DNA of 64,000 nucleotides from Lepus europaeus (lineage: Eukaryota > Chordata > Mammalia > Lagomorpha > Leporidae): contig NC_084845.1 in assembly GCF_033115175.1 (NCBI RefSeq), forward strand, positions 1,056,501 to 1,120,500. The letters are read 5' to 3'. The notes below the pieces were generated by a model. That model was given only the letters and a program-made list of their open reading frames with translations. It was not told the DNA's origin and did no database searches. Position numbers and translations under genes: made by a program. Positions 34,022 through 46,410 of the stretch are shown one piece after another (positions within the stretch are counted from its first letter, which is position 1; each line of letters opens with the position of its first letter).

Positions 34022-34745
34022 AAATCCAGAATGCTGCATACTTTCCATGTATCAGTTCACCCTTCCATATTTTATATAGCATTTACATTTGCTCACTCAG
34101 TTTATGGATAGGATCAAAACCAGATAGACTGAGCATGATCACAAAATTATTTCATTTAGCAGATAGCCAGGCATGAAAAAAGGAGGGGCTTCTCATTTCT
34201 ACTTTGTCTACATCATATAAGAGTGTTTTTCTTCAGTCTTTGTCCTCATGTGTCTTTGTCTCCTTACAAATCCTACTATATCCCCTCTACCATTCGCTCT
34301 ATTAATATCCTCATTTGAGATACTGTGATAGTAAAGTCTACTCTCAGTTTTATGTGTTTGATTAAATACCTAAAATGAACTCCTAAAGATATGAGACTCC
34401 TTCCTTCACTCTGACTCTTTGGGGGCTATAAAAACACTGTGGGTACATTTATGATACAGTTCCTTCCCTGGATTTTGGAGGAAATTAAGTGATTTGGTAT
34501 TCAAGAAGTTGCTATCATTGATTTTATAAGCATGTTAAATTGTATACCCTCAGATAAAATCCTAACACAGTACCCCAAGTCCAGCTAGAACAGGAATTCT
34601 GGAGGAAAAGTACAGTGGAAGAATATTGTCTTCATTCCTCAAAGGAAAGTTATGTTTAAGCCAATGGAAAAAGCCCAGAGGAAAAAGAATGAAAAATTTC
34701 CCTGGTGCTGCATTTGATGACATTTTTATGAGCATAGTTTTTGCT
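34022..34745. other. 3' flank of the U3 receptor
   Basis: Matches 9778-10500 and 54831-55272. No gene seen. The AATAAA seen in U1 is TAGTAAAG here. Confidence 0.5.
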
Positions 34746-35068
34746 TTTTTAAAAAAACATTTATTTATTTGTAAGTTAGATTTATGCAGAGAGAGGAGAG
34801 GGAGAGGGAGATCTCACATCCAATGGTTCTCTCCCTTATTGGCTGCAAGGGCTGGAGCAGTGCTGATCTGAAGCCAGTAGCCAGGAGCAACCTCCAGGTC
34901 TCCCACACAGGTTCAAGGGCCCAAAGACTTGAGCCATCCTCTACTTCTTTCCCAGGCCATAGCAGCGAGCTGTATCAGAAGTGAAGCAGCGGGATCTCGA
35001 ACCAGCGCCCATATGGGATGCCAGTGCTTCAGGCCAGGGTGTTAACCCATTGCGCTGCAGCGCCAGCC
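34746..35068 (-). mobile_element. CSINE (older type)
   Basis: Minus-strand copy: AAAAACATTTATTTATTTGT tail complement, GAGAGAGGAGAGGGAGAGG tract, head complement TTGCGCTGCAGCGCCAGCCC. Not present at the matching place in U5. Confidence 0.88.
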
Positions 35069-35377
35069 CCATGATCAGGGTCTTTCTGAGATTGTGGACA
35101 ACAGAAACATGATATAACTGAGTGGCAGGTCACTCTGACAAAGCAGAGCAAAGTAAAAGTAATGTGCATCAGAAGGTTGAAATTTTTCAGAAGCTCACAT
35201 GCAAAGATGTTAAATTTCATTCCAGAATGTCAATGTGTGACAAAATTGGCTAAATAAAATCTCATATTTTTTACAAAATGTTGACACTACTGAAAGCTAT
35301 TATTAGGAACCAGTTAATTTACCCAGAAATAGAGGGGGCAGGAATAACTACAGGAAGGCATGTTTGCCTCATTTATC

Positions 35378-35668
35378 TTTTTAAGATTTATTTGTTTGAA
35401 AGTCATTAAAGAGAGAGCTTCCATCTGCTGGTTGACTTCCCAAATGACGCCAACAATCAGGGCTGGACCAAGGAGAAGCCAGGAGCTTCTTCCTGATCTT
35501 CCATATGGGTAGCAGAGACACAAACACTTGGGTCATCTTCTGCCACTCTTCCAGGCCATTAGCATGGAACTGGATCAGAAGTGAAGTACCCAGGACAGAA
35601 CCAGTGCCCATATGGGATGATGGTGCTACAAGCAGCAGCTTTACCTGCTATGCCACACTCTGGCCCCA
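35378..35668 (-). mobile_element. CSINE (older type)
   Basis: Minus-strand copy: TTTTTAAGATTTATTTGTTT tail, GAGAGAGCTTCCATCTGCTG, and head complement CTGCTATGCCACACTCTGGC. Confidence 0.85.
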
Positions 35669-35930
35669 GCATGTATGTAATTCATGAAAAAAGACCAGGT
35701 GAAAATGACAGAGGACATGAGGGCATTGAGGTACAAGGGGCAGCAGAGGGAACTTGAGCACAAAGCCAGGCTGTGTTTCTGGCCAACCTGAGGCTTTTGT
35801 CTCCTATCCAGGATTCTGGTTTATTTCTCAGAAATATGCACAGTCACAGCCTTGAAGAACAAGACAAAGCAAGTGAAAAAGGAGAGAACTGCCAGAGTAT
35901 TATAAATGGTTCATGGTCAAGAAACTTTTA

Positions 35931-36272
35931 TTGTGGTTGGCATTGTGGTGAAGTGGGTTAAATCAGCAGCTGCAACACTGGCATCCCATGGGGTGTGGGT
36001 GGGGGGACTGGTTGAAATCCCAGCTGCTTAGCTTCCAATCCAGCTCCCTGCTTATGCACTTGGGAAAGCAGCTGGTGTTGGCCTAAGCACTTTGGACCCC
36101 ACCACTTACATGGGAGACCTGGATGGAGTTCCAGACTTCTTGCCTAGGCCTGACCTAAGCTTTGGCAGTTGAAGCCATTTGGGAAGTGAACGAGAGGTTA
36201 GACCATCTCTCTTTTGTCTCTAGGTTTTTCTGTCACTCTGGCTTTCAAAGAAATAAAATAAATTTTGCAAAA
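35931..36272 (+). mobile_element. CSINE (older type)
   Basis: Head GTGGTTGGCATTGTGGTGAA, CATCCCATGGGGTGTGGG region, tail CTGGCTTTCAAAGAAATAAA. Confidence 0.85.
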
Positions 36273-36757
36273 ATGGAAACTTTCAGTGACAGTTTCAACA
36301 AACACATGTGGAATACCTAATTTGTATCACCCATTATCAACTGTGTAGGAAAAAAATGGAGAAAAGCCACTTAAGGGATGAATACTTCATGGGTGAGTGT
36401 GTAATGAGATATTAGATAAACCAATGGGAGTTGGCCTTATTGGAAAAATGATATTTGAGGCTAGACTTGAAAGGAGATAAGGGAGACAATCACATGAATA
36501 TTGAGATGATTTGACCAATAGAAGAAACAGGCTATTCCAGCAAAGCCTTTAATGTACATGGAACCCAGAGAGTAAGCAGCAGCATGTCAAAGAGGAGGAT
36601 TGACAGGCTACAGAGGATGAAGTCTCGGAGGTCCATAGAACACTCTGAGCATTTTTGGTTCTCTCAGAAAAAATGAAGAGGTGCTAGAGGGTTTCTAAAA
36701 GGTGTTGTCATTTCTCGGCCTCATATATTGAGCCATCCTGGCTTTGAGTGAGAACTG

Positions 36758-37190
36758 ATGATGATATAGAAGAAATGCAAGAAGCGGATCTCAAAAAATT
36801 GATAAGAACATTAAGAAGTTCTCAAAAACAAATTCTTGAACTACAGAAATCCTCACTGGACAGGATAGAAAATCTCTCTTGTGAAAATGAAATATTAAGC
36901 AGGAATCAAAATGAAATGAAGCAACTAGTAGAACATGAAACTGTGATAGTGACGAGAAATCATAATGAAATGAAGAACTCAATAGATCAAATGACACACA
37001 CATTAGAGAGCCTTAAAAACAGAATGGGTGAAGCAGAAGAGAGAATATCGGACTTAGAAGACAGAGAACAGGAAAGGAAACAGGAAAACCAAAGAAAAGA
37101 AGAGGAAATTAGAAATCTAAAAAATATTGTCAGGAATCTACAGGATACTATTAATAAACCCAACATTCGGGTTCCAGGAGTTCCTGAATA
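36758..37190 (+). pseudogene. L1 ORF1 coiled-coil fragment
   Basis: The open frame covers the coiled coil (MQEADLKKLIRTLRSSQK..., with the RNQNEMKQ and RNHNEMKN blocks) and the start of the RRM (NIRVPGVPE). It is cut at ~37190 by a deletion joining it to ORF2. The C-terminal RNA-binding domains are absent. Confidence 0.88.
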
Positions 37191-40100
37191 TCAGACAAAA
37201 TAAACTTTAGCACAAAAACTGTTAAGAGAGACAAAGAGGGACACTATATAATGATTAAGGGTTCAATTCAACAGGAAGATGTAACTTTTATAAATGTATA
37301 TGCACCTAATAACAGGGCACTGGTTTATTTAAAAGATATGTAAGGAACTTAAAGGGAGGCTTAGATTCCAATACAATAGTACTGGGGGACTTCAATACTC
37401 CACTTTCAGAAATAGAGAGATCATCTGGACATAAGATCAACAAGGGAACAGCAGATTTAATCGACACTATTCCCCAAGTGGATCTAACAGATATGTACAG
37501 AACTTTCAATCCTACATCTAAAGATTTTACATTTTTCTCAGCAGTGCATGGAACTTTCTCTAGGATTGACCACATACTAGGCCATAAAGTAGGTCTCAGT
37601 AAATTTAAAAGAATTAGAATCATACCATGCAGCTTCTCAGACCACAGTGGAATGAAATTGGATATTAGCAACTCAGGAATCCCTAGAGAGTATGCAAACA
37701 CATGGAGACTGTACAAAATGCTCCTGAATGAACACTGGGTCATAGAAGGAATCAAAAGAGAAATAAAATTTTTTCTGGAAGTAAATGAGGATAACAGCAC
37801 AACATATCAAAACTTATGGGATACGGCAACAGCACTGTTGAGAGGAAAGTTTATATCAATAGTGCCTACATCTAGAAATTGGAAAGGCACCAAATAAATG
37901 AGCTTTCAGTGCTTCTCAAGGATCTAGAAAAACTGCAGCAAACCAGACCCAAATCTAGTAGGAGAAGAGAAATAATTAAAATCAGAGAAGAAATCAACAG
38001 GATTGAATAAAAAAATTACAAAAAATCAACCAAGTGAAGAAATGGCTTTTGAAAAAAAATAAAATTGACACACAGTAGGCTCGACTAACTAATAAGAGAA
38101 AAGACCCAAATCAATAGAATCAGAGATGAAAAGTAAATGTAACAACAGACACCACAGAAATAAAAACAATAATCAAAAATTACTGGAAAGAGTTGTATGC
38201 CAGCAAACAGGGAAATCTTTCAGAAATGGATAGATTCCTGGACACATGCAACCTACCTAAATTGAACCTGGAAGACATAGAAAACCTAAACAGACCCACA
38301 ACTGAGAAGAAATTGAAACAGTAATAAAGGCCCTCCCAACAAAGAACAGCCCAGGACCATATGGATTCACTGCTGAATTCTACCAGACATTTAAAGAAGA
38401 ATTAACTCCAATTCTTCTCAAACTATTTGGAACAATCGAAAAAGAGGGAATCCTCCCAAATTCTTTCTATGAAGCCAGCATCACCTTAATTCCTAAGCCA
38501 GAAAAAGATGCAGCATTGAAAGAGAATTACAGACCAATATCCCTGGTGAACATAGATGCAAAAATCCTCAATAACATTCTGGCCAATATAATGCAACATC
38601 ACATTAGAAAGACCATCCACCCAGACCAAGTGGGATTTATCCCTGGTATGCAGGGATGGTTCAACGTTCGCAAAACAATCAATGTGATACACCACATTAA
38701 CAGGCTGCAGAAGAAAAACCATATGATTATCTCAATAGAAGCAGAGAAATCATTTGATAAAATTCAACAATCTTTCATAATGAAAACCCTAAGCAAAATG
38801 GGTATAGACGGAACTTTCCTCAATATAATCAAAGGAATTTATGAAAAAAACATGGCCAGCATCCTATTGAATGGGGAAAAGTTGGAAGCATTTTCACTGA
38901 GATCTGGTACCAGACAGGGATGCCCACTCTCACCACTGCTATTCAATATAGTTCTGCAAGTTTTAGCCAGTGCCATCAGGCAAGAAAAAGAAATTAAAGG
39001 GATACAAATTGGGAAGGAAGAACTCAAACAAACTATCCCTCTTTGCAGATGATATGATTCTTTATTTAGGGGACTCAAAGAACTCTACTCAGAGACTATT
39101 GGAACTCATAGAAGAGTTTGGCAAAGTAGCAGGATATAAAATCAGTGTACAAAAATCAACAGCCTTCGCATACCCAGGAAATGCCAGAGTTGAGAAAGAA
39201 CTTCTAAGATCAATTTCACTCACAATAGCTACAAAAACAATCAAATACCTTGGAATAAACTTAACCAAGGATGTTAAAGATCTCTATGATGAGAATTACA
39301 AAATCTTAAAGAAAGAAATAGAAGAGGATACCAAAAAATGGAAAAATCTTCCATGCTCATGGATTGGAAGAATCAACATCATCAAAATGTCCATTCTCCC
39401 AAAAGCAATTTATAGATTCCATGAGATACCAATCAAAATACCAAATACATTCTTCTCAGATCTAGAAAGAGTGATGCTGAAATTCATGTGGAGACAAAGG
39501 AGACCTCGAATAGCTAAAGCAATTTTGTACAACAAAAACAAAGCTGGAGGCATCAGAATACCAAATTTCAGGACATACTACAGGGCAGTTCTTATCAAAA
39601 CAGCATGATACTGGTACAGAAACAGATGGATAGACCAATGGAACAGAATAGAAACACCAGAAATCAATCCAAACATTTACAGCCAACTTTTATTTGATCA
39701 AAAATCCAAAACCAATCCCTGGAGTAAGGACAGTCTATTCAATAAATGGTGCTGGGAAAACTGGGTTTCCACATGCAGAAGCATGAAGCAAGACCCTTAC
39801 CTTATACCTTACACAAAAATCCACTGAACATGGATTAAAGACTTAAATCTATGACCCGACACCATCAAATTATTAGAGAACATTGGAGAAACCCTGCAAG
39901 ATATTGGCACCGGCAAAGACTCCATGGAAAAGACCCTGGAGGCACAGGCAGTCAAAGCCAAAATTAACTATTGGCATTGCATCAAATTGAGAAGTTTCTG
40001 TACTACAACAGAAATAGTCAGGAGAGTGAATAGGCAACCGACAGAATGGGAAACAATATTTGCAAACTATGATACATTTAAAGGATTAATAACCAGAATC

Positions 40101-40689
40101 TACAAAGAGATGAAGAAACTCTACAACATCAAAACAAACAACCCACTTAAGAGATGGGCCAAGGACCTCAATAGACATTTTTCCAAAGAGGAAATCTAAA
40201 TGGCCAACAGGCACATGAAAAAAATGTGTTCAAGATCACTAGCTACCAGGGAAATGCAAATCAAAACCTCAATGAGGTTCAACACACTGTTGGTGGGAAT
40301 ACAAACTGGTTAAGCCACTATGGAAGTCAGTCTGGAGATTCCTCAGAAACCTGAATATAACCCTACTGTTCAACCCAGCCATTCCACTCCTTGGAATTTA
40401 CCCAAAGGAAATTAAATTGGCAAACAAAAAAGTGCTCTGCACCTTAATGTTTATTGATGCACAATTCACAATAGCTAAGACCTGGAACCAACCTAAATGC
40501 CCATCAACAGTAGACTGGATAAAGAAATTGTGGGACATGTACTCTATAGAATACTATACAGCAGTACGAAACAATGAAACCCGGTCATTTGCAACAAAAT
40601 GGAGGAATCTGGAAAGCATTATGCTGAGTGAAATAAGCCAGTCCCAAAGGGACAAATATCATATGTTCTCCCTGATCAGTGACAACTAA
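37190..40689 (+). pseudogene. L1 ORF2, heavily mutated
   Basis: Picks up in the endonuclease domain (SDKI-equivalent at 37190). Visible parts: [13 protein letters not shown] and CSFSDHS of EN (37478-37897 frame); RT with [15 protein letters not shown] (38516-39052) and the LFADDMILY catalytic motif shifted to another frame near 39045; the post-RT segment (39924-40199). The Cys/His domain is partly deleted near 40280 before the final segment ending at 40689. Many frameshifts and stops. Non-functional. Confidence 0.88.
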
Positions 40690-41222
40690 GTGAGCACCAA
40701 AGGGGAAACCTGTTGAAGTAAAATGGACACTATGAGAAACGGTGACTTGATCAGCCCTTGCCCTGAGTGTTGATGAACAACTTAATATGTTGTCCCTCTT
40801 AGTATTTTTTTGTCTGTTCTACTTAACACTATTGATTTAATTCTTTAAATAATACACAATTATTCTTAATGTTGAAACCTAACTGAAAAGTTATCCTTGT
40901 TATACATAAGAGTGGGAATAAGAGAGGGAAGAGATGTACAATTTGGGACATGCTCAAGCTGACTTACCCCAAATGGTAGAGTTAGAAACATACCAGGGGA
41001 TTCCAATTCAATCCCATCAAGGTGGCATGCACCAATGCCATCTCACTAGTCCAAGTGATCAATTTCTGTTCACAATTGATCATAATGATAGGACTAAGAA
41101 TCAAAGGGATCAAATAAACCAGACTAGTGTCTGAAAATACTAAGCGATAGAACAAAAAAGGGAGACAATGATCCAACATGGGAAGCGAGGGACACAACAG
41201 ACTCATAGAATGGCAGATGTCC

Positions 41223-41553
41223 GGCCGGCGCCGCGGCTCACTAGGCTAATCCTCCAGCTTGCGGCGCCGGCACACCGGGTTCTAGTTCCAGTCGGGGCGC
41301 CGGATTCTGTCCTGGTTGCCCCTCTTCCAGTCCAGCTCTCTGCTGTGGCCAGGGAGTGCAGTGGAGGATGGCCCAAGTGCTTGGGCCCTGCACCCCATGG
41401 GTGACCAGGATAAACCCCTGGCTCCTGCCATCGGATCAGCGCGGTGCGCCGGCCGCGGCGGCCATTGGAGGGTGAACCAATGACAGAGTAAGACATTTCC
41501 TCTGTCTCTCTCTCTCTCACTGTCCACTCTGCCTGTCCAAAAAAAAAAAAAAA
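41223..41553 (+). mobile_element. CSINE with 16-bp TSD in the L1 3'UTR
   Basis: AGAATGGCAGATGTCC (41207-41222) and AGAATGGCACATGTCC (41554-41569) flank a young copy (GGCCGGCGCCGCGGCTCACT head, CCTGTCC-A16 tail). The target is the same L1 position as that of the CSINEs at 1659 and 62541, but the SINE subfamily differs. Confidence 0.95.
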
Positions 41554-42243
41554 AGAATGGCACATGTCCTATACAGCACTCTGGCCTCAGAATCAGCCCT
41601 TATGGCATTCAGATCCGACTGAAAAGCCTATGAGAGTATTACAGGCATGCAAAGCCAAGACACTCTGGCAACAACCAAAAAAATGACCTAAATGAAAGAT
41701 CTCTGCGAGTGAAATCCCAGTGGAAAGAACAGGTCATCAAAGAAGGAGGTACCTTTCTCTGAAGGGAGGAGAGAACTTCCACATTGACTACAACCTTGTC
41801 TAAATATGATAAGAGTTGGTGAACTCAAAAAGCTTCCATATTGTGGCAACTCATGACAAGAGCCTAGGATGATTACTGATGCCATAAACAAGAGTGTCAA
41901 TTTGTTAAGTCAACAACAGGAGTCACTGTGTACTTACTCCTCATGTGGGATCTCTGTCCTTAGTGTGCTGTACATAATGATTTAACGCTATAACTAGTAC
42001 TCAAACAGTATTTTTCACTTTGTGTTTCTATTTGGGTGCAAATTGTTGAAATCTTTACTTAATATATACTAAACTGACATGTATATAAAGAGAATTGAAA
42101 ATGAATCTTGATGTGAATGGAAGGGGAGAGGGAGTGGGGAAGGGGAGGGTTGTGGGTGGGAGGGAAGTTATGGGGGGGGAAAGCCATTGTAATCCATAAG
42201 CTGTACTTTGGAAATTTATATGCATTAAATAAAAGTTAAAAAA

Positions 42244-45200
42244 TGGGATGTATGAAGTGAGGAACCTATAATGTGCTAAGAATAAGCATGGTGATGGGAT
42301 TTTGGTCTCAGTTGAAGGATGCAGCTGTAATCAACCGAGCGAGGGCAGGATACAGTCAGAGAAGAGCTGGAAAAAAGGTCAGGAATGAGGTTTGACTAGG
42401 TGGAGTCTGTGACATTGTTAGACATCCACGACTAGGTTATATGTAGATCATAGATGAATGGGTTGTTGGGGAGGGAGATCTGGAAAGAGGGAAACTTTGG
42501 AAATGTTTGGTTTCTTGTATTTATTGATTCGCAATAAGATGTGCATAATTCTAGGATTAATGATTGAGGTGAGGAGTCTATTCTTATTAATTACTTGGCA
42601 AAGTGGAGGACCTAGGCAATCCAATATAAAAATATAGAACTCTATCACCTGTATCTACAGCTACTGAGAAACTTAAGTAAAATATTAGATACCATTATAT
42701 AGCTTAGCAGTTTGTTCGTGTATTATATTTGCAGATAAAATCTCAGATTAGAATTTGTCCAGAAATGCATAGAAACTGAAGAACTGGAAAGATTAAAAAT
42801 GTTACAAAAGTATTCCCTTGAGAAAAGTGAGAAGAAAATCCCAGAAACATGAAATATACAGGATCAAACAGGCTAACAGTTATTTTAAGAAGAGAGCATT
42901 TACAATGCCATTTGTAGAAGAGACTGAATGATGTTGAGGAGCCTTAATCTCCTCATCATTGTTGATTATATGTTCTAGATTTCATAACCCAAAAGTCAGA
43001 ACACCCAGAAGTGTGTCCGGGTAGAGGGAAAGCAATAGTGGCTGTCCTCTCCAAAAGATAGAGATTTTCTGTTTCAGTGGAACACAGCAAAGTTTTCCTC
43101 ACTACACTTTTTTTCTGATCCTGGGGAGACAGCCAGTAATCGCAGGTAATTCGTTTTGGCAATTGGTAGAAGAGACAAAAGTTTCTTAGAGCTGCCCTCA
43201 ACTCCCCAAGCAGTCACTCTCATTATTGAAACAGGTGGCAGCCTAATCATGCTCCAGAGGGAAGCAAGGTGAGAGACTTTTAAATGACCTCTTCTGGGTT
43301 TTGCTGCCTCCCCCTGCTGCACTCCCACCCTTGAGTGTCATCACTGCTCCAACCTCCTTGAAAAAGGCAACACTTTAGGAGACTACATCTCCATCCTGGA
43401 GAGGGAAGCTCCGAAGAAAATGGCTCTGTATCAGAGCTATAAGGGAAATCCCTGGAAACATTCCGACCCTTGACAGAGGTGGCACTGGTTCCTGAGTGTA
43501 TACATGAGAGTCCACTCGAAGAGGAGGGATGCTTGGTAAGGTCTGATCCAAACTCCTCAAGAGGAGCAGACGGTAAGATACCCCATGTCCATCCCTGAAT
43601 CCTCCTGGTCCAGTAGCATGACCATCCATGACATAAGTAAGATATGTAACATGGCAATGAATAGATCTGATGTTTGAGTTATTTTGAGAGGTGATTCTGT
43701 AGTTACAATTTCAGAGTTTATTGCAAATATTTCAGATGTCATAACCTTATTATCTCCATGTGTGTGATAAAGAATCATATGAAATTTTCTAATTTCTCAC
43801 CTCATGGGTAGTCACAAGGTGGTGAAAGGGGACAGTGTTTCAAGACAGCTCTGATTCTTAGAAGTAATGTCTGTATTGAAGTAAGGAAAGCAGTTTTAAA
43901 GAGAAAAATGATTTCATAAATACAGGTATCAGATGCAAAATCATCCAATATCTTTAACAGGTACATGACTGTAACATGAATTGCAATAGTTTCTTCTGGT
44001 TTCCAAGAACGTGCTGTAATCCACTGTCAAATATATTTTTCACCTCTTAGTTCAATTTTCTCATCCACAGATGTCAATGTCTTCCTGTATTACTTAATCA
44101 GTTGATGCAGTGAAGGATTGAGTGTGCCTGTGTATGTGTTTTCCTATGGAAGAAGAACATGCTTACTTTCTATAGCAGCTCAAAGGGAGAGATGTATACT
44201 GGTATATGTTAAAGAATTTGTTGGGAGAATCTTTTGGTTGGGAGCCAAATCCTGCCATTTTACAAAAAGTGGGGGAGGAACTCCAAGTTGACAGAGCTTG
44301 TGATTGTTCAGCTAACTGGTGAGAAACAGGAACTCTGACACATTTCACTGAAATCTGACATATACATGTATGATTCAATAGTTTGAGTTCATCAAATTAC
44401 TCCATGCATGGGTGACTGTAAAGCGTGCTTGGTTTGGCATGGACACAAGTTATGGTGATGTCGAGAGCTTTGACCTTACCCATATGAATAAGAATAAAAT
44501 ACAATTTTTAACATTTCCATTGGAAGTCCCTGTAGCCGCAGAATGCCACTCTTCCCCAAACAACTGTTAGAGCAGCTATCATCCCACAAGAAGCCTAATT
44601 GGGAGTGTTGATCAAATTGGACACTGTGTACATCCCTATCTTGGTTACATAATCAGAATTCTCCTATTTCTTTAAGACTGCAATATGAACTTACATTAGG
44701 GCATTTCTATGTGTTTTACATGAACAGCACTTTTTAGTATATAAACTTTATAGAATAATGTAATAAAGGGTAAAGCAAGAATTTCTGTTTACATTTATTT
44801 TAAAGTGTTCTTTAAATAGTTTTAGTATAACTTGCTAGTTCATATTTTTTAGCCCGTTGATGGTTTTCATAGTTTAATTTTAGTAACTCAGAAATAGGGG
44901 ATTAGAATGCAATGATGTGTTAAGTGCATTGTGTAACACTGGCACTCATCCACAATGGCCCTATCACAGGACGCTAAGGCACTGTCTATTTAGAGTTTTT
45001 ATTAACACTTTCAATATTATGTTGTCACTATACTGGAACAGCACTAGTTTGGAACATTCATTGTTCTGGTATTATGGTTCTTTTTATCATTCTTCATGTT
45101 TTTCAGGGTTTAGGATATTGTAAAGTGTTTTAAATATATTTTCATGCTAACTCATCTTGAGCTATTTGGACACAACTGACTATTACTTTTATTTTATTTC

Positions 45201-45813
45201 AGTGTCGTTAATTCTGTACAAACAAAATCACTTAATATATTTTTTTCTTCATAGTATCTTTATTTTAATTTTCATGAACTTTCATTCTGGGTAGATTCTA
45301 ATGTTTCAAATATTGGCTGTGGTAGTGGTGATTGTGCATTTGAGCCGAAATGAAACAAAACAAATCTTTGGCATCACCAATCTAATATAGAACTGAACTG
45401 ATTGGATGATTCAATGTTGTCATAATGAATTCTTCTACCACTATGCTCTGATAAGTCAAGTCACCAATATTGTAATTTGAATTTCTAGTTTTTCATAGAA
45501 TTACAAGACCGCCTAATGGAATAACTGGATAATTAACAAAGATGGATTTGATGAAAGCACTATGTAGAAGAATATTGTAACACAAATGAGCAAGAAATTG
45601 ATATGTATAGAAAACAAGGTAAATATGAATGAAAAAAATTAGAAAAAAACAAACAAACTTACACACAGGACAATATATACACAACATTCATCTTCAGAAA
45701 ATGCAAAGAATATATATTTGTATACAGCTTTTCTGAATGGGAAAAAAATTCTTAGTTGCTGATACAGAACCTAAATTTCCTTGATGAAATCCACTATCGG
45801 CATTTCTTTACAG
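42244..45813. other. U4 5' flank (class B unit)
   Basis: No gene recognised. Contains the conserved upstream block (about 43060-43575) with the candidate donor GACG|GTAAGA (GT at 43573) and the receptor splice acceptor TTTCTTTACAG (AG at 45812-45813). Confidence 0.5.
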
Positions 45814-45874
45814 GATTGACCTGCTCTGTGTGAAACTACTGTCCTGCTGACTGATCCTTCCCAGGGCTCTGACA

Positions 45875-46410
45875 ATGGGAATCATCTTTGCCTCTCACAC
45901 AGGAGTCAGGCTCCTAGCAAACATGCTGCTCCTTCTTTGGTATGGTCTCATTTCCTGCACTGGATGGATGACAAAGCACATGGATTGGATTCTCCATAAC
46001 CTAATTTTAGACAATTGTTTGGTCTTTCTCTGGAATGGATTTCTCAGACAATGGCCACTTTTGGGCTGGAGTATTTTATGGATGGTTTGGGGTGCTAACT
46101 AGTTTTGTGTGTTCATAGAGTGACCAGAGGGTGCTCCCCTGAGACTGCAGTCACTCACAACATCGTGATCCTAGTGAGCACCTTTTTCTCTTTTTATGTA
46201 CTCTCTTCCTTCTTTCCCTTCTATACATCCCTCTTTGATAAAGCGAGTTGGTGGCTGATGAACATCACTGCCCTTATGGCTTCAAGTTTCCCATCATGGT
46301 CCCTTTCTGATGATCAACAAAGACCCCATGTCTCTAGACTATGCTATGCAGCAGCACAAAAATCAATGATATCTATAAATGAATCAGAGCATGAAAATGT
46401 GCAATGCTGA
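45875..46410 (+). pseudogene. V1R pseudogene, class B (U4)
   Basis: The frame is open from ATG 45875 through TM1-TM2 (MGIIFASHTGVRLLAN...), then frameshifts and meets a stop at TAACTAG near 46098. Sequence resumes from HRVTRGCS directly into PETAVTHNIVILVSTFF, skipping TM4-TM5 (about 400 bp missing), and runs through TM6-TM7 to TGA at 46408. It shares the exact deletion with 25798-26331 but lacks that copy's extra base near 25850. Non-functional as a 7TM receptor. Confidence 0.92.

Larger units (their letters stand above)
21868..35270 (+). repeat. Left copy of ~20.4-kb tandem duplication (units U2+U3)
   Basis: Aligns in order and orientation with about 42240-56014. Landmark pairs: 21868/42244, pseudogene 25798/45875, CSINE 27612/47713, CSINE 31153/51904, L1 fragment 31797/52532, receptor 33105/53910. 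Length differences are explained by copy-specific insertions: CSINEs at 24307, 29857 and 34746 on this side; the retrocopy at 50145 and RPS7 on the other. Confidence 0.9.
35271..36757 (+). repeat. Start of a further class A-like unit, interrupted by L1
   Basis: Unit-start sequence (GCTATTATTAGGAACCAGTT, 35299; ACCCAGAAATAGAGGGGGCA) similar to 3120-4673 of U1, including GTTTCAACAAACACATGTGG at 36293. Unit homology ends at GAGAACTGA (about 36757), where an L1 begins. Confidence 0.7.
36758..42235 (+). mobile_element. L1 LINE, 5'-truncated and internally deleted, at a duplication junction
   Basis: Starts inside ORF1 and ends at TTCATTAAATAAAAGTTAAAAAA (42219-42241). The left flank is U1-like unit sequence; the right flank (ATGGGATGTATGAAGTGAGG, 42244) is the start of the class B unit. 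I see no target duplication. ORF1 belongs to the same lineage as the chimeric element's ORF1, not that of the L1 at 56027. Confidence 0.85.
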
